Shown here: piece by piece, positions 31,330-42,234 of the stretch | Layout: each line of letters opens with the position of its first letter | How positions within the stretch are numbered: position 1 is the first letter of the stretch | Source: Chelydra serpentina | Lineage: Eukaryota; Chordata; Testudines; Chelydridae | DNA length: 64,000 nt | Reading direction: 5' to 3' | NCBI GenBank assembly: GCA_037349315.1 | Contig: JBAIAC010000033.1 | Span: 24,632,001-24,696,000 of the forward strand | Program-made: the position numbers and the translations under genes | Notes under the pieces: generated by a model | What the model saw: only the letters and a program-made list of their open reading frames with translations | Told to the model about the DNA's origin: nothing | Databases searched by the model: none

Positions 31330-31650
31330 AGTCTGGGAGTGGCAGGGTCACTACAAAAATAATTTTCCCTCTCACACCTTCTTGTCAACTGTTGAGAATG
31401 GGCCACATCCACCCTAACTGAATTGGCCTCGTTAGCACTGACCCCCCACTCGGTAAGGCAACTCCCATCTTTTCATGTGCTGTGTATTTATACCTCCCTA
31501 CTGTATTCTCCACTCCATGCATCTGATGAAGTGGGTTCTAGCCCATGAAAGCTTATGCCCAAATAAATGTGTTAGCCTCTAAGGTGCCACAAGGACTCCT
31601 CGTTGTTTTTGCTGATACAGACTAACACGGCTACCACTCTGAAACCTGTC
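31330..31650 (+). mobile_element. Penelope-like element 3' tail
   Basis: Contains GTCTGGGAGTGGCAGGGTCA, then TGTATTTATACCTCCCTACT, then CATCTGATGAAGTGGG..GAAAGCTTATGCCC, ending with CAGACTAACACGGCTACC. It aligns with the tail at 44,090-44,425 and, in reverse, with the tail of the 21.3-23.0 kb element. The CTGATGA ... GAAA layout is hammerhead-ribozyme-like, but C replaces the U expected before the cleavage base (ATGCCC for ATGCTC). Confidence 0.85.
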
Positions 31651-31732
31651 CCACACTGTCACTTGCTTTCTCAGTGGCTCATACCAGCCAATATGCTCAC
31701 TTGGCATGGCTGCAGTGGAAACTGGTGTGATG

Positions 31733-31884
31733 CTGGCAGACAGGGTGACCAGATGTCCCGATTTTATCGGGACAGTCCTGATATTTGGGGCTTTTTTTTA
31801 TATAGTCGCCCATTTACATCCCCCACCCCCACCCCTCCAGTCCCGATTTTTCACACTTGCTATCTGGTCACCCTACTGGCAGAC
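31733..31884. mobile_element. Short TIR element with flanking 9-bp direct repeats
   Basis: AGGGTGACCAGATGTCC at 31,742 is inverted as ATCTGGTCACCCT ending at 31,874. CTGGCAGAC occurs immediately on the left (31,733-31,741) and again at 31,876-31,884. This is a well-known abundant sauropsid MITE-like repeat; the superfamily is not certain from the ends. Confidence 0.8.
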
Positions 31885-32638
31885 CAGGTGCTGGCTCATG
31901 CCAAGACACCCCCACCCGCCACGTCTCAAACCAACATGGACAAATACATAGCTGGAGCCAGTCTGGCTCCTCTGTGTTAGTATTATTAGAATTCTAATCC
32001 CTATTTTAGGAATGTGCTCAGTGTTTAGATTGTATTCAGTGCTTGTACGTTTCTGCATACGTTAGTCTCCCTTATAGCATCTGTATCCCATCTTAAGGTA
32101 ATATCTGAGCATTTGCATTGTAAGCTTCCGTTTCACCAGACAGGGGAGAGACATTAGTATGAAATGGTGGCCTCCAACAGAAAGTGTTATATTCTGCCCC
32201 ACAAGAAAGGCCCATCAGCATCAGATCAATTAGTGTGGAACATCAAAAAGGATGAAAGACTTTACTGATTGCTTCCCCCCTCCCCCATTAAGAGGAGACA
32301 TGCAAGTGAATTCCTCTCAACAGCTGAGTTTCCAGCTAGAAGCAGGGGAGAGGAAGGAGGGTAAAATCCCTTAGGAGGAATTGTATCTTCATGCTGCTTG
32401 ACTCTGAGGGGAAAGGCTTACTTAGCAAAAGATCCCCAGTGCTTAGCCTGGGTTAGCCCTAAAAGGACATATAAAGCTTGATTATAGAAGCTTTTATTAT
32501 CTTTTTGAAACTTAAGACTGGAAGTAATGTGGGTGTATATGTTTAACTTTTTAAACCTTGTAAATAACTCTCTAGTTTCCTTTTCCAATATAAGGAATCT
32601 TCAGATAATGTATTCTAAAGTTGTCTACAAGGATAGTC
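31885..32638. other. Unassigned spacer
   Basis: No gene or repeat family recognised. Confidence 0.4.
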
Positions 32639-32641
32639 TTT

Positions 32642-32891
32642 GGCTAGGTCTACACTAACCCCCCAATTCGAACTAAGATACGCAACTTCAGCTACGTTAA
32701 TAACGTAGCTGAAGTCGAAGTACCTTAGTTCGAACTTACCTGTGGTCTACACGCGGCGCGCAGGCTCCCCCGTCGACTCCGCCTACTCCGCCCGTCGAGC
32801 TGGATTACCAGCGTCTTGACAAGACGCGATAAATCGAACCCAGAACATCGATCCCGCGCCTCCGACGCGACGGGTAAGTATAGACATACCC
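32642..32891. mobile_element. Harbinger-like MITE
   Basis: 250 bp between GGCTAGGTCTACACT and the inverted end AGTATAGACATACCC, with TTT on both sides as a 3-bp target duplication. The internal palindrome CTTCAGCTACGTTAATAACG with its complement (CGTAGCTGAAG) lies near 32,676-32,710. Three-base duplications and GG(C/G)..TIRs fit PIF/Harbinger elements. Confidence 0.7.
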
Positions 32892-32894
32892 TTT

Positions 32895-35139
32895 GGTGTG
32901 AGATCTAAGATGCAATTGACCCAGAATGAGCAACCTGAATATTGCTGTGATCTTTGGTGTAAGGGACCACCTCACAACAGTCGGCTCACCTGAGGGGCAA
33001 GACAGATCAGAATACTCAAGGGGACTGTCTGTGACTCCATGTTTAGGCTGTTATAGTGCCTGTGGAGTGAACACTTGATAATTGGTTGGTGAAATCTAAG
33101 TATAGCACCAAGCATAGAGCCAGTCTGGGGTTTGTGGCCTGGTTCCTAACAGTCTTCCGTGAGGTTGATACCCACACTCTTGAGCCACTGCAAGACTGCT
33201 TGACAATTTGATCAATCCATTTATTAAGTGTAGTGCCAGAGTCTGAGAAGTAAGCCAAGATGTGCCACCCAGGAGCATGACCCAGCAATGCAGCAGCATC
33301 TGGAGCCTTTGAAACGTAAAGGGGAACAATTCAGACAGATTTGCAGCTACTGCAGACTCAAGAGCACATACACCAGACACTGGAGACACAGGAAAGCCAG
33401 GAACCTCCTGCAGATCACTAGCAGAGTTTCCTCACTGGTTGAGTATCTTGCTGTAGATTTCTTTGTTCTAGATTTGCATGAGCCCTCCCTTTGATACAGG
33501 GAAAGTAGGAAGCTTTAAGTAAAAGGCAGAGAGAAAGGATTTGTTCCCCAGCAAAATTCATCTTCCACAAAGCCGCCTATCTGCTAGAGGACTCCAGACC
33601 TATTTTCATTAACTGTACAGATTTTGGTGGTAAAGGGAAGGGCCCATTTAAACATATTTTAATCACTGTCGTCATTCCTGTGCTAGCACTTGATTATCAA
33701 AACCAAGACCATGTCGGAGGTCAGGTCTCACTTGTTTCCACTGTTACAGGTTTCCCTTCTACTTGGCCAGTCTAGTCAGTTTCTGGCTCTCATGCACTAG
33801 CACAGGGTGTCCTGCATACATTTGAAGGGGATATTTAACACCAATTTTAAGCAAAACTGGGCAAGTTTAGAGAGACCTTTGCAAAATCAGCCCCCTTTAA
33901 GCCCAAATGACTTGATCCTGTCCCTTTGTGAGTTTAGGTAACTCAGAGGTGGCAATTACATACTGGAGCCTGACAGGTGAATTGTCAATAATTAATAATA
34001 CACCCTTCAGGGATGTGAACTTATTTTCACAAGTAACAGTGGGGCAGCCTATGTCAACACAGTCTATGGTAAACCTGCATGGGAAGTGGGGAGTTTTATG
34101 ATGTGTTTCATAAGGCTTCCCCATTGTAGTCTGAATGCAATAGAAACCTTGTTTAGACAGCTGCATAATTCAAACCTTGTTCATAGTACAGCTCAAATGC
34201 ACCAAGTTAGTTGTTGGCCAAGTGAGGGGAGATCTAACTCTCAACTCAATCTCTATTGGGCTCTGTCTGTAACACACTAACTTTGGAACACTGCGGCCAG
34301 TCTAGAGAGGGAAGGGGATGAACTGGGGAGTGAAAGAATGCAAGGAGGCCTTGGGGGCGGGGGTACAATGTGCTCCACCAACAGAAGCCACCACGCATAG
34401 GACCCATTAATGTAAGTTACACTTTGTTTGGCTGCACTTTCACCTCAGCAAAGTGAATGCTGACATTTCCCAGTGGTAGTCCTGTTGGGTCACCCCATGT
34501 GCTGGTTAGACAAGTAAGCAACATGTTGACCAGTTACTATCTACTCCCGAACCCTTCAGTTTCCTCCTGAGAGCTAGATAATTACTTCTCGGTGCTCAGC
34601 CAGGGAGCCAACCCTCACCCCACACTTACCTAAATGCACATCTAGGGCTAACTAAATAAAGGCTGTCAAGAGCATTCAGCAGCTCCCATTGTGACACTTA
34701 TGGCCAGATTTTAAACCTAAAAAGGAGCTGGGCTCTCATGGGCCTTGCTGTAGATTTCTTTGTTTGGGCCTTACAGCTTCAGAACCATGATCTGTTTTAA
34801 AGAGAGACCTAACAAGAGACACAGTTCTCTGATTTTTATTGACAGCCATCCCCCTTTCACACTCAGGAAGGATACAGCCAGCCTGCACAAGCCGGGGAGT
34901 CTCTACTTTTAGCTTTGGAGGAGGTTTGTGGCATGAGGACGGACTCTTCTATTCTATGTTCAAGCACCGCCACAATGCGCGACAGTTGTACTAATATTCA
35001 GGCGCCCTCTTGTTTGGCTCATTTAAGCAGCACCACTCCATAAAAACCTCAGAGACCCCCAGATACTATATTAGCTAAGCAAACAGGATCATGCCTCTCT
35101 TGTGAAAAATTCTCTCTGGTATTTTAATAATACTTGTTA
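32895..35139. other. Unassigned spacer
   Basis: Unique or unrecognised old repeat sequence. Short open frames are not supported as genes. Confidence 0.4.
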
Positions 35140-35147
35140 CCTTAGGA

Positions 35148-35469
35148 CAGGGGTTCTCAAATTTCATTGCACCACGACCCCCTTCTGATGAAAATTACTA
35201 CATGATCCCAAAAGGGGGGACCAAAGCCTGAGCCCCACCGCCTCAGGCAGGGAGAGGGCGTGCCAAAGCCCAAAGTCTTCAGCCCCATACCATCCTGTAA
35301 GCCAGCCCTGCCTCTCAGGGTTGAATCCCCTAGGCTTTAGCCCCAAGAGGTTGGGCTCGGGCTTCAGCTTTGACTCTGGGCCCCAGCAACTCTAAGCCAG
35401 CCCTAGCGACCCTATTAAAATGGGGTCATGACCACTTTGGGGCCCCAACCCCCAGTTTGAGAACCACTG
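35148..35469. mobile_element. hAT-type MITE, 8-bp target duplication
   Basis: Begins CAGGGGTTCTCAAATTTC and ends CAGTTTGAGAACCACTG. It is flanked by CCTTAGGA (35,140-35,147) and CCTTAGTA (35,470-35,477), an 8-bp duplication with one mismatch. The same family is present in POLG intron 3 at 47,900. Confidence 0.88.
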
Positions 35470-35477
35470 CCTTAGTA

Positions 35478-37002
35478 GGTAAGCACCATAACATTTAAGA
35501 CTACTCCGTGTACACATTTGCTTTCACAGCCAGCACAAGTGAAATTAGCATTAAAGTAATTTACCACTTCTCTAAAACACTGCTTTTCATAGGCTAGGCC
35601 AGCCCGGCTCACATCATTTCCCTTACCAGGCTTCCTTCCCCCCCTACAATGTAGCCTTTATAAGGGAACAAACTGACCTAAGGGGCAGGAAAGAGCTGGT
35701 AGCGGTATTACTCTGTTAGCCAATTAGTTACTGTTTCTTCTCCTTATAGAAACTGTTAGTTTCCACTGCTCATGTGTTTTACTATGTGGGTGATTAATTC
35801 AGGCTAATTACATGCAGGTGTGTGGTTCTTACTTTAAGAGCTAGACATTAGGGGATGCTTGAGTCAGGCTATAGTCTGAGAGAATTTAGTCTCCAGTCCT
35901 GAAAGTTACTCCTCAAAGGTGGGCCCTGTGCCTGTTTAGTGTTCCATCAACATCAGTGGAGCTCTGAGTAGGCCTAAGGGTCTGTCTGTGCAGAACAGCT
36001 TGCAGGATCAGGGCCTCGGGCCTAAAATCTCAAACATGTTTAGGTGTCTAGCTTATGGGAGTTAGGTGCCTAGATACTTTTGAGGATCTGAGCATTAGTG
36101 TGTGATGTTTCTGGGGGCAGGAATGCTGATCTTTAACACATTGGCCATGCTGTAAATATTTGTACATGGCACTGTACATGTGATAAAGAATAATAACTCA
36201 TAATGAAAGCCCAAGATTTCAACCTGTAAATATCAAGGTTCTATAGGAGAGCTGATGACTGAGAAGAGGCTGAAGAGAGTGGGTTAAAGTAGAGTGTCTA
36301 ATATCTAGAATGGTTTTTTAGCACCAGGGGCAGCAATTATTTTAGATTTCCCCAACTATTACTTTGTAACAGCCTGTTAATAAACTATGTGTTTTAAAAA
36401 TCTGCATCCTGGAGTCAAGTGATTTACATGTGATCCCCCACTATCTCTACTGCCAGGGTCTTTGTCCCATATTTGGGCTTTAGCAGGTTGAGATGCATGT
36501 GTTACAAAATGCTGTCCAGTGGTTGGATGTGATGGATAAGGAGCAGCTGGACTGATTTACAATTTTTTTCTTGATACTGGGTCATTTTGCATCCGAGCTG
36601 GAGACAAGTAACTGTCTGTAAATCTTTAGATAATCAAATATGATCATCCTGAAACATCTCCTCTTCAAAAGACCACTAAGAAAAAATAATGCATGCACTG
36701 GCAAATACCTAGACATGCCTGAGGCGGCTGCAGGACACAGGATGGAGAATGAAAAGCCAAGAATGTTGCTGAGCCTGTCTGTGTGTGTGAAATACTGTAC
36801 CCTGATAAAAAAGGGTGAAAAATGAATTGCAAAGAGAGTGAACAAGAATGCAACATGTGGGGATACTGTGTTTCTCCTGTATATTCACACATACGTTTAA
36901 CAATGATATACAATATTTTATATGCATTCATGCATTGCAGTAGGGGGTATTTGGGATACCCAGTATGATGATGTTGACTTTGGAACAGACACTTGTACAT
37001 CC
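35478..37002. other. Unassigned spacer
   Basis: Contains a repeat-like stretch near 36,030-36,100 (GGGAGTTAGGTGCCTAGATA) that is common in turtle and crocodilian DNA. Nothing else is recognised. Confidence 0.4.
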
Positions 37003-37010
37003 CCATAAGG

Positions 37011-37306
37011 CAGGGGTGGGAAAACTACGGCCTGTGGCCCAGATCTGGCCCGTCAAGGCTTTGGATCCAGCCCGCAAGATTGCCAGCCCTGCGCCGCTCC
37101 CAGAAGTGGCCGGCACCATGTCCCTGCGACCCCTGAGTGGGGTGGGGCAGAGGGCTCTGCATGCAGCCCTCGTCTCCAGGCACCGCCCCCTGCAGCTCCC
37201 ATTGGCCGGGATGGAGAACCACGGCCAATGGGAGCTTCGGGGGAGTGATTTCCCTACACCCCCCCTGAATTTTCCCAACACCCCCCCCCCCAGTTTTGTG
37301 AACTAG
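37011..37306 (+). mobile_element. hAT element left end (non-autonomous type)
   Basis: Starts CAGGGGTGGGAAAACTACGG, a common hAT terminus, followed by a GC-rich arm (GCCGCTCCCAGAAGTGGCCG, CTCCCATTGGCC). An inverted relative of the arm lies at 42,900-43,035, where CGGCCACTTCCGGGAGCGGC is the reverse. The element may be part of the autonomous hAT copy that carries the transposase at 39.9-42.1 kb, or a separate MITE piece. Confidence 0.65.
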
Positions 37307-37879
37307 TTACATGCCAATTTAGTGACTGTTTGAAAATTTGAATTGAAATTGAAACATTAATACACACTTTAAAAGCATATACAGTGTATGATAAAATATG
37401 TGTATCTGAAAAAGTATAATAGATTTGAAAAGTATGAACACAGACTAGCTTCCTTATACAGCTGTTGTTTTTTATGACAATGTCAGTACATTCATTTCGG
37501 TGATGTTGGCCAACCTAATAATTTCAAATGATGATTTGTAAGCAAAGTTTAAATGAGTTCTCCCTGACAGCTAGTGATGAGCTGGGGCTGAGGGGAAAGG
37601 CTTCAGGACCAGGTTGCATTTACATTCACACCTAATCTACCTAGGTATCCAGCAAACAGAGCTGTGTTGCCCAAGTGATAGATTTTGGTTGGGGTTGGGT
37701 TACAAATCACTTGAATGCGGGGGGGGGGGGGAAAGGGGGCATGAAATGTTGTTGTTCTTATTGTATGAGTAAAGGGCAGTAGAACTGTACTTAGCCTGTA
37801 CTGATTGAGGGCATCAAGAGAGAGGGTGGGGACCTGTCTCTCTCCACTGTTTAAAGACAGAACCTATTAGGCTCCATAG

Positions 37880-38290
37880 ATAGTCTTTTGTTCTGTTAAG
37901 TGACCACTGCAGCTGAAATCACTGACAATCAGGTCTAAGTGCTTAGACCTACTGTGGGACAGTGTTTTTGTGTAAGAGACAGCCAGCCCAGACTGCACTA
38001 GCAGTGAGGTTCCCCCACTGAGAGCTCAGCTGAAATCACTGAGAGCTGGGTGGAACCTCAAGAGACCAACTCGCAGAAGTCACAGTGGCAGGTGGCTGCA
38101 GAAGGTGACTGCGCAGGTCCATTGGCAACAGAGTGATCGAGTGAACGGTGGCACAACAAACAGCAGTGGCCAGAGCAAACAGTGAGCAACTGGAGGAACG
38201 AGCAAGGTGTCTTCTTGCCCCCCACCTGGGAGGTGAACTCACGTGAAAGCACCTCTGAACTCTGAGTCTCCACTGACCAAGAACAACACC
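37880..38290 (+). other. Possible untranslated 5' exon of hAT transposase
   Basis: GAACAACACCG at 38,280-38,290 is followed by the donor GTGAGT. A matching acceptor, TATATGTTGCAG, ends at 39,943 just before the transposase frame. hAT elements often have such a leader intron. Exon start unknown; inference only. Confidence 0.3.
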
Positions 38291-38559
38291 GGTGAGTGGG
38301 GTGTGGTGGAGGGAAAAGTGAGGGGCACATTAAATAAACACTTGTTTGTTGGACTATATTTTAGTGACTTTGCTCCAGAATGCTAGATTTGTGACTGGGA
38401 ATGGAAATTTATATAAATATGTTTCCTAGTAGGCCAAGATTTTTAAAATGCATTATTTGCCAAGGTTGTTATCTCACATCACCGCTATCTTGAGAGGTCA
38501 TTATGTTGGGGAGTTTCTGTACTAAACATTTTTATTATTATAATTAATTTTTACATAAG

Positions 38560-39778
38560 AACAGTCATACTGGGTCAGACCAATGGTCCATATATAGCCC
38601 GGTATCCTGTCTTCCAACAGTGGTCAAGGCCAGGTGCTTCAGAGGGAATGAACTGAACAGGTAATCAAGTGATCCATCCCCTGTTGCCCATTCCCAGCTT
38701 CTGGCAAACAGGCTAGGGACACTCAGAGCATGGTGTTGCATCCCTCCACATCCTGGCTAATAGCCACTGATGGACCTATTCTCCAGGAATTTATCTAGTT
38801 CTTTTTTTAATCCTGTTATAGTTTTGGTCTTCACAGCATCCCCTGGCAAAGAGTTCCATGGGTTGACTTTATGTTGTGTGAAGAAGTACTTCCTTTTGTT
38901 TTTTTAAAGCCTGTTGCCTATTAATTTCATTGGGTGACTGCTAGTTCTTGTGTTATGTGAAGGATTAAATAACATTTCCTTATTCACTTTCTTCACACCA
39001 GTCAAGATTTTATAGACCTCTATCATATCCCCCCTTAGTCGTCTCTTTTCTAAGCTGAAAATTCCCAGTCATTTTAATCTCTCCTCCTGTTTCATACCCC
39101 TAATCATTTTAGTTGCCCATCTCTGTACCTTTTCCAATTCCAATATATCTTTTTTGGGATGGGGTGACCAGATCTGCACACAATATTCAAGGTGTGCACG
39201 TACCATGGATTTATATAGAGGGAATATGATATTTTCTGTCTTATTATCTATCCCTTTCTTAATGATTCCCAACATTCTGTTTGCTTTTTTGACTGCCACT
39301 GCACATTGAGTAGATGTTTTCAGAGAACTATTCACAATGACTCCAAGATCTTTCTTGAGTGTTAATAGCTAATTCAGACTCCATCATTTTGTATCTATAG
39401 TTGAGATTGTTTTCCAATGTGCATTACTTTGCATTTATCGACATTGAATTTCATCTGCCATTTTGTTGCCCAGTCACCCAGTTTTGTGAGATCCCTTTGT
39501 AACTCTTTGCAGTCTGCCTGGGACTTAATTATCTTGAATAGTTTTGTATCATCTGCAAATTTTGCCACCTCACTGTTTAAACATTTTTCCAGATCATTTA
39601 TGAATATGTTGAACAGTAATGATTCAAGTACCAACCCCTCAGGGATACCACTATTTATCTCTCTCCATTCTGAAAACTGATAATTTATTCCTACACTGAT
39701 AATTTATTCCTAATTGTTTCCCATCTTTTAACCAGTTACTGATCCATGAGAGGACTTCCCTCTTATCCCATGATGGCT
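38560..39778 (-). mobile_element. CR1 LINE, 5'-truncated
   Basis: The 3' end at the left reads, on the minus strand, GGACCATTGGTCTGACCCAG, the typical CR1 3' UTR. The C-terminal part of the reverse transcriptase is in two frames: 39,634-39,395 (LLFNIFINDLEK, catalytic FADDTKLF, KFNVDKCKVMHIG) and 39,335-39,069 (ANRMLGIIKKGI, RAHLEYCVQIWSP). The break between them is a frameshift near 39,340-39,390. It lies between the putative leader exon and coding exon of the hAT element and is therefore younger than it, if that element is intact. Confidence 0.9.
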
Positions 39779-39956
39779 TAGTTTTTAAAAGTCAATTTAA
39801 ATTAAATAAATTTTTTTTAATGTATATTTTTTTAGAAATCTAGACCTGTTATGTGTTTTGGTGTAACTTGCATTATCCTTATGTTAAATTTGCATTATCC
39901 TAACAAAACATTTACTTTATTCATATCTCTTTTATATGTTGCAGGTCAAAGTGAAA

Positions 39957-42134
39957 ATGAAAAGACAAAAAACAATACAACAATTTTTCCACTCAAAGGC
40001 TTCAAAAACTAACGAAGGTAAAGAACACATCAAGAACCAAGAATATATCAACATGTCATCTGAAGGTTCAAGTGGTATATCTACATCCGAGCAGCCCGAA
40101 GCACAAATACAACTACCTACTGAAGAAACAGTGTCTCCAAAACCTAAAGGCAGTTCCAGATGTTTGTCGGTCAAAGTGTTCCCATTTATTCAAGTTACAA
40201 AAGATGGCTACTGGTGCACCTCTTGCAAAAAAGCTTATGAAGAAGGAAAGCTTCCCAATGCTATAACTGGTAAAAGTGGAGGAGCTTGGTTTGTCAAACC
40301 GATCAGCAAAGCCAATGCTGACAAACTACGTGAAAAGGCTGCAAAACACCAGGCCTCTGGAGTGCATCAACATGCAGAAAGCCTTATAAGCCCACTTTCA
40401 AAGCCAATTTTAGAAGTACTTAATGAGGCTGTTAAGAATGCTGGAGACACAACACAGTTCATGCGAACAAACATGGCTGTGGCATCCTACTTTCTATTTA
40501 AGCAAGAGATGCCACACACTACAAACTGGAGGCCAATGTTAAGTGCACTGTCACTTGTTCATCCTGAAGTTGAACACTGGTTCCGAACAAGACCAGCAAA
40601 TGCTCACTATCTTTCTCCAAGAAACTCAACTGACTGGCTAGAAGCATGCGGTGCAACAGTGAAAGACTCAACAGTTGAAAAAGTGAAGAACTCTCTCACC
40701 ACATTCAAAAAATTTGCATACATGGCTGATGAATGCACCGATGCAAATGGGCATCAGGTATTAAGTCATTGTGTACGTTATCTTGATGTCAGGGGTAGGC
40801 CAGTAGATGCATTTCTAGATGTTCAAGTTATAGAAAACACATCAGCTGCATCTGTGACAACCCACATCTTAGAAGAGTTAAATGCTTGTCAATTGGACCC
40901 CAAACAGATGGCTGCTTGTGCATTTGATGGAGCTGCAAACTTCTCTGGAAGACATGGTGGAGTACGAGCTTTGCTCAGAGAAAAGTGTAACCCTAATCTC
41001 TCCTATACACACTGCAGAGGCCATCTACTCCAACTAGCACTAGTACGAGCTGCAGAATCTTCAAAAGACATTAAAAAAGCAATACATTTAATGTCTTCAT
41101 TATATTCTTTTTTCAGCAAGAGTCCAAAAAGACTGAATATCTTGGAAAATATAGAAAATACACTGGAACTGAAGTTCAAATTAGTCCAACCTGGGAAAAC
41201 TCGCTGGCTTTCTCATGAGCGATCCTTGGCTGTTGTCTTAAAATTACTCCAGCCGTTATTACTAGCTTTGGAAAGTATCTACCAAGATGGGATGGATCTA
41301 AGTAGTGAGGCTGGTGGATTACTTTTGCTACTACGTTCAGAGAAGATTATTGCCATTCTCTCTCTCGTAAGTCTACTGTTGAAACCACTTGGGTCATTAA
41401 ACAATGCCATCCAGGCATCTGCTACAACAGTAGTAGATCTTTGTCCAGCAATAGAAGCTACATTTGGATCAATCAGAGAGCTATCCATTGAAAAAGTACT
41501 GGAAGAAGCAAAGACTTCAGTCCAGAAGTTGACTAATGAAGACATTTATATTGAATCCTTAAGTGAAGAAGACAAGAAGTGTTTGTTAAGACAACTGAAA
41601 AAGTACATAGACTTGATTTTCAAAAATCTACAACAGCGACTTCTAGATTCTACTCAACCTCTACGTAGCTTTTACAGATCCCTGTCCTATAAAACACCAA
41701 CAGTTGAGTGGAGTGAGGCACTACCAGCAATGGGGCTGCCATGTGATCAGGACAGAATAGAGAATTTGAACACAGAGTGGAATATCGTACGACGAATGAA
41801 TGAAAATTTGACTTCAACTTCTTTTTTATCATCACTAGTGACTCGACCGGATCTTTGTGCTCTGTTTCCTGGGATGAAAGAAGTAGGAATTCATCTCTTG
41901 CTACTCCCAGTCACAACAGCTACAGTTGAGCGTTCTTTTTCATCATTGAATAGAATTTTGTGTTCTGAAAGAAGTCGCCTTCTGCCTGATCATGTGAATG
42001 AACTAATGAGCATATCAATTGAAGGAATGGAAGTACCGGACACACGAGAAGCCACCGAAGATGAACGCATTGCATTCAAGAAGTTCATTAACAGAGTTGT
42101 GCAAAATTATAACAAGAAACCAAGAAGGATGTAG
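39957..42134 (+). CDS. hAT-superfamily transposase with TTF-type zinc finger, intact frame
   Basis: Open frame of 732 codons from an ATG at 39,936; the start at 39,957 (MKRQKTIQQFF) is preferred because TATATGTTGCAG/GT just upstream looks like a splice acceptor. Counting from 39,936, residues about 83-145 form a TTF-type (BED-like) zinc finger with C94-x2-C97, H138 and H144. The RNase H-like core shows D265 (MADECTD), D331 (CAFDGAANFSG) and the CRGH motif. The C-terminal dimerisation region holds the third catalytic residue E665 in TVERSFSSLNRIL. The layout resembles the hAT genes from which vertebrate ZNF862/ZMYM1-like proteins derive. No stop or frameshift is seen, which suggests a recent insertion, purifying selection or domestication. 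Codon use is AT-rich, unlike the GC-rich flanks. Confidence 0.9.
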   Translation: MKRQKTIQQFFHSKASKTNEGKEHIKNQEYINMSSEGSSGISTSEQPEAQIQLPTEETVSPKPKGSSRCLSVKVFPFIQVTKDGYWCTSCKKAYEEGKLPNAITGKSGGAWFVKPISKANADKLREKAAKHQASGVHQHAESLISPLSKPILEVLNEAVKNAGDTTQFMRTNMAVASYFLFKQEMPHTTNWRPMLSALSLVHPEVEHWFRTRPANAHYLSPRNSTDWLEACGATVKDSTVEKVKNSLTTFKKFAYMADECTDANGHQVLSHCVRYLDVRGRPVDAFLDVQVIENTSAASVTTHILEELNACQLDPKQMAACAFDGAANFSGRHGGVRALLREKCNPNLSYTHCRGHLLQLALVRAAESSKDIKKAIHLMSSLYSFFSKSPKRLNILENIENTLELKFKLVQPGKTRWLSHERSLAVVLKLLQPLLLALESIYQDGMDLSSEAGGLLLLLRSEKIIAILSLVSLLLKPLGSLNNAIQASATTVVDLCPAIEATFGSIRELSIEKVLEEAKTSVQKLTNEDIYIESLSEEDKKCLLRQLKKYIDLIFKNLQQRLLDSTQPLRSFYRSLSYKTPTVEWSEALPAMGLPCDQDRIENLNTEWNIVRRMNENLTSTSFLSSLVTRPDLCALFPGMKEVGIHLLLLPVTTATVERSFSSLNRILCSERSRLLPDHVNELMSISIEGMEVPDTREATEDERIAFKKFINRVVQNYNKKPRRM

Positions 42135-42234
42135 ACGTAGTGCTTCATAGAAGGCTTGAGTAGCCAACTTTAATTTGTGTGATGATTTTAAAACATGAGT
42201 TAAATCTAATAAAATGGTCATGAAACATTTTTCA

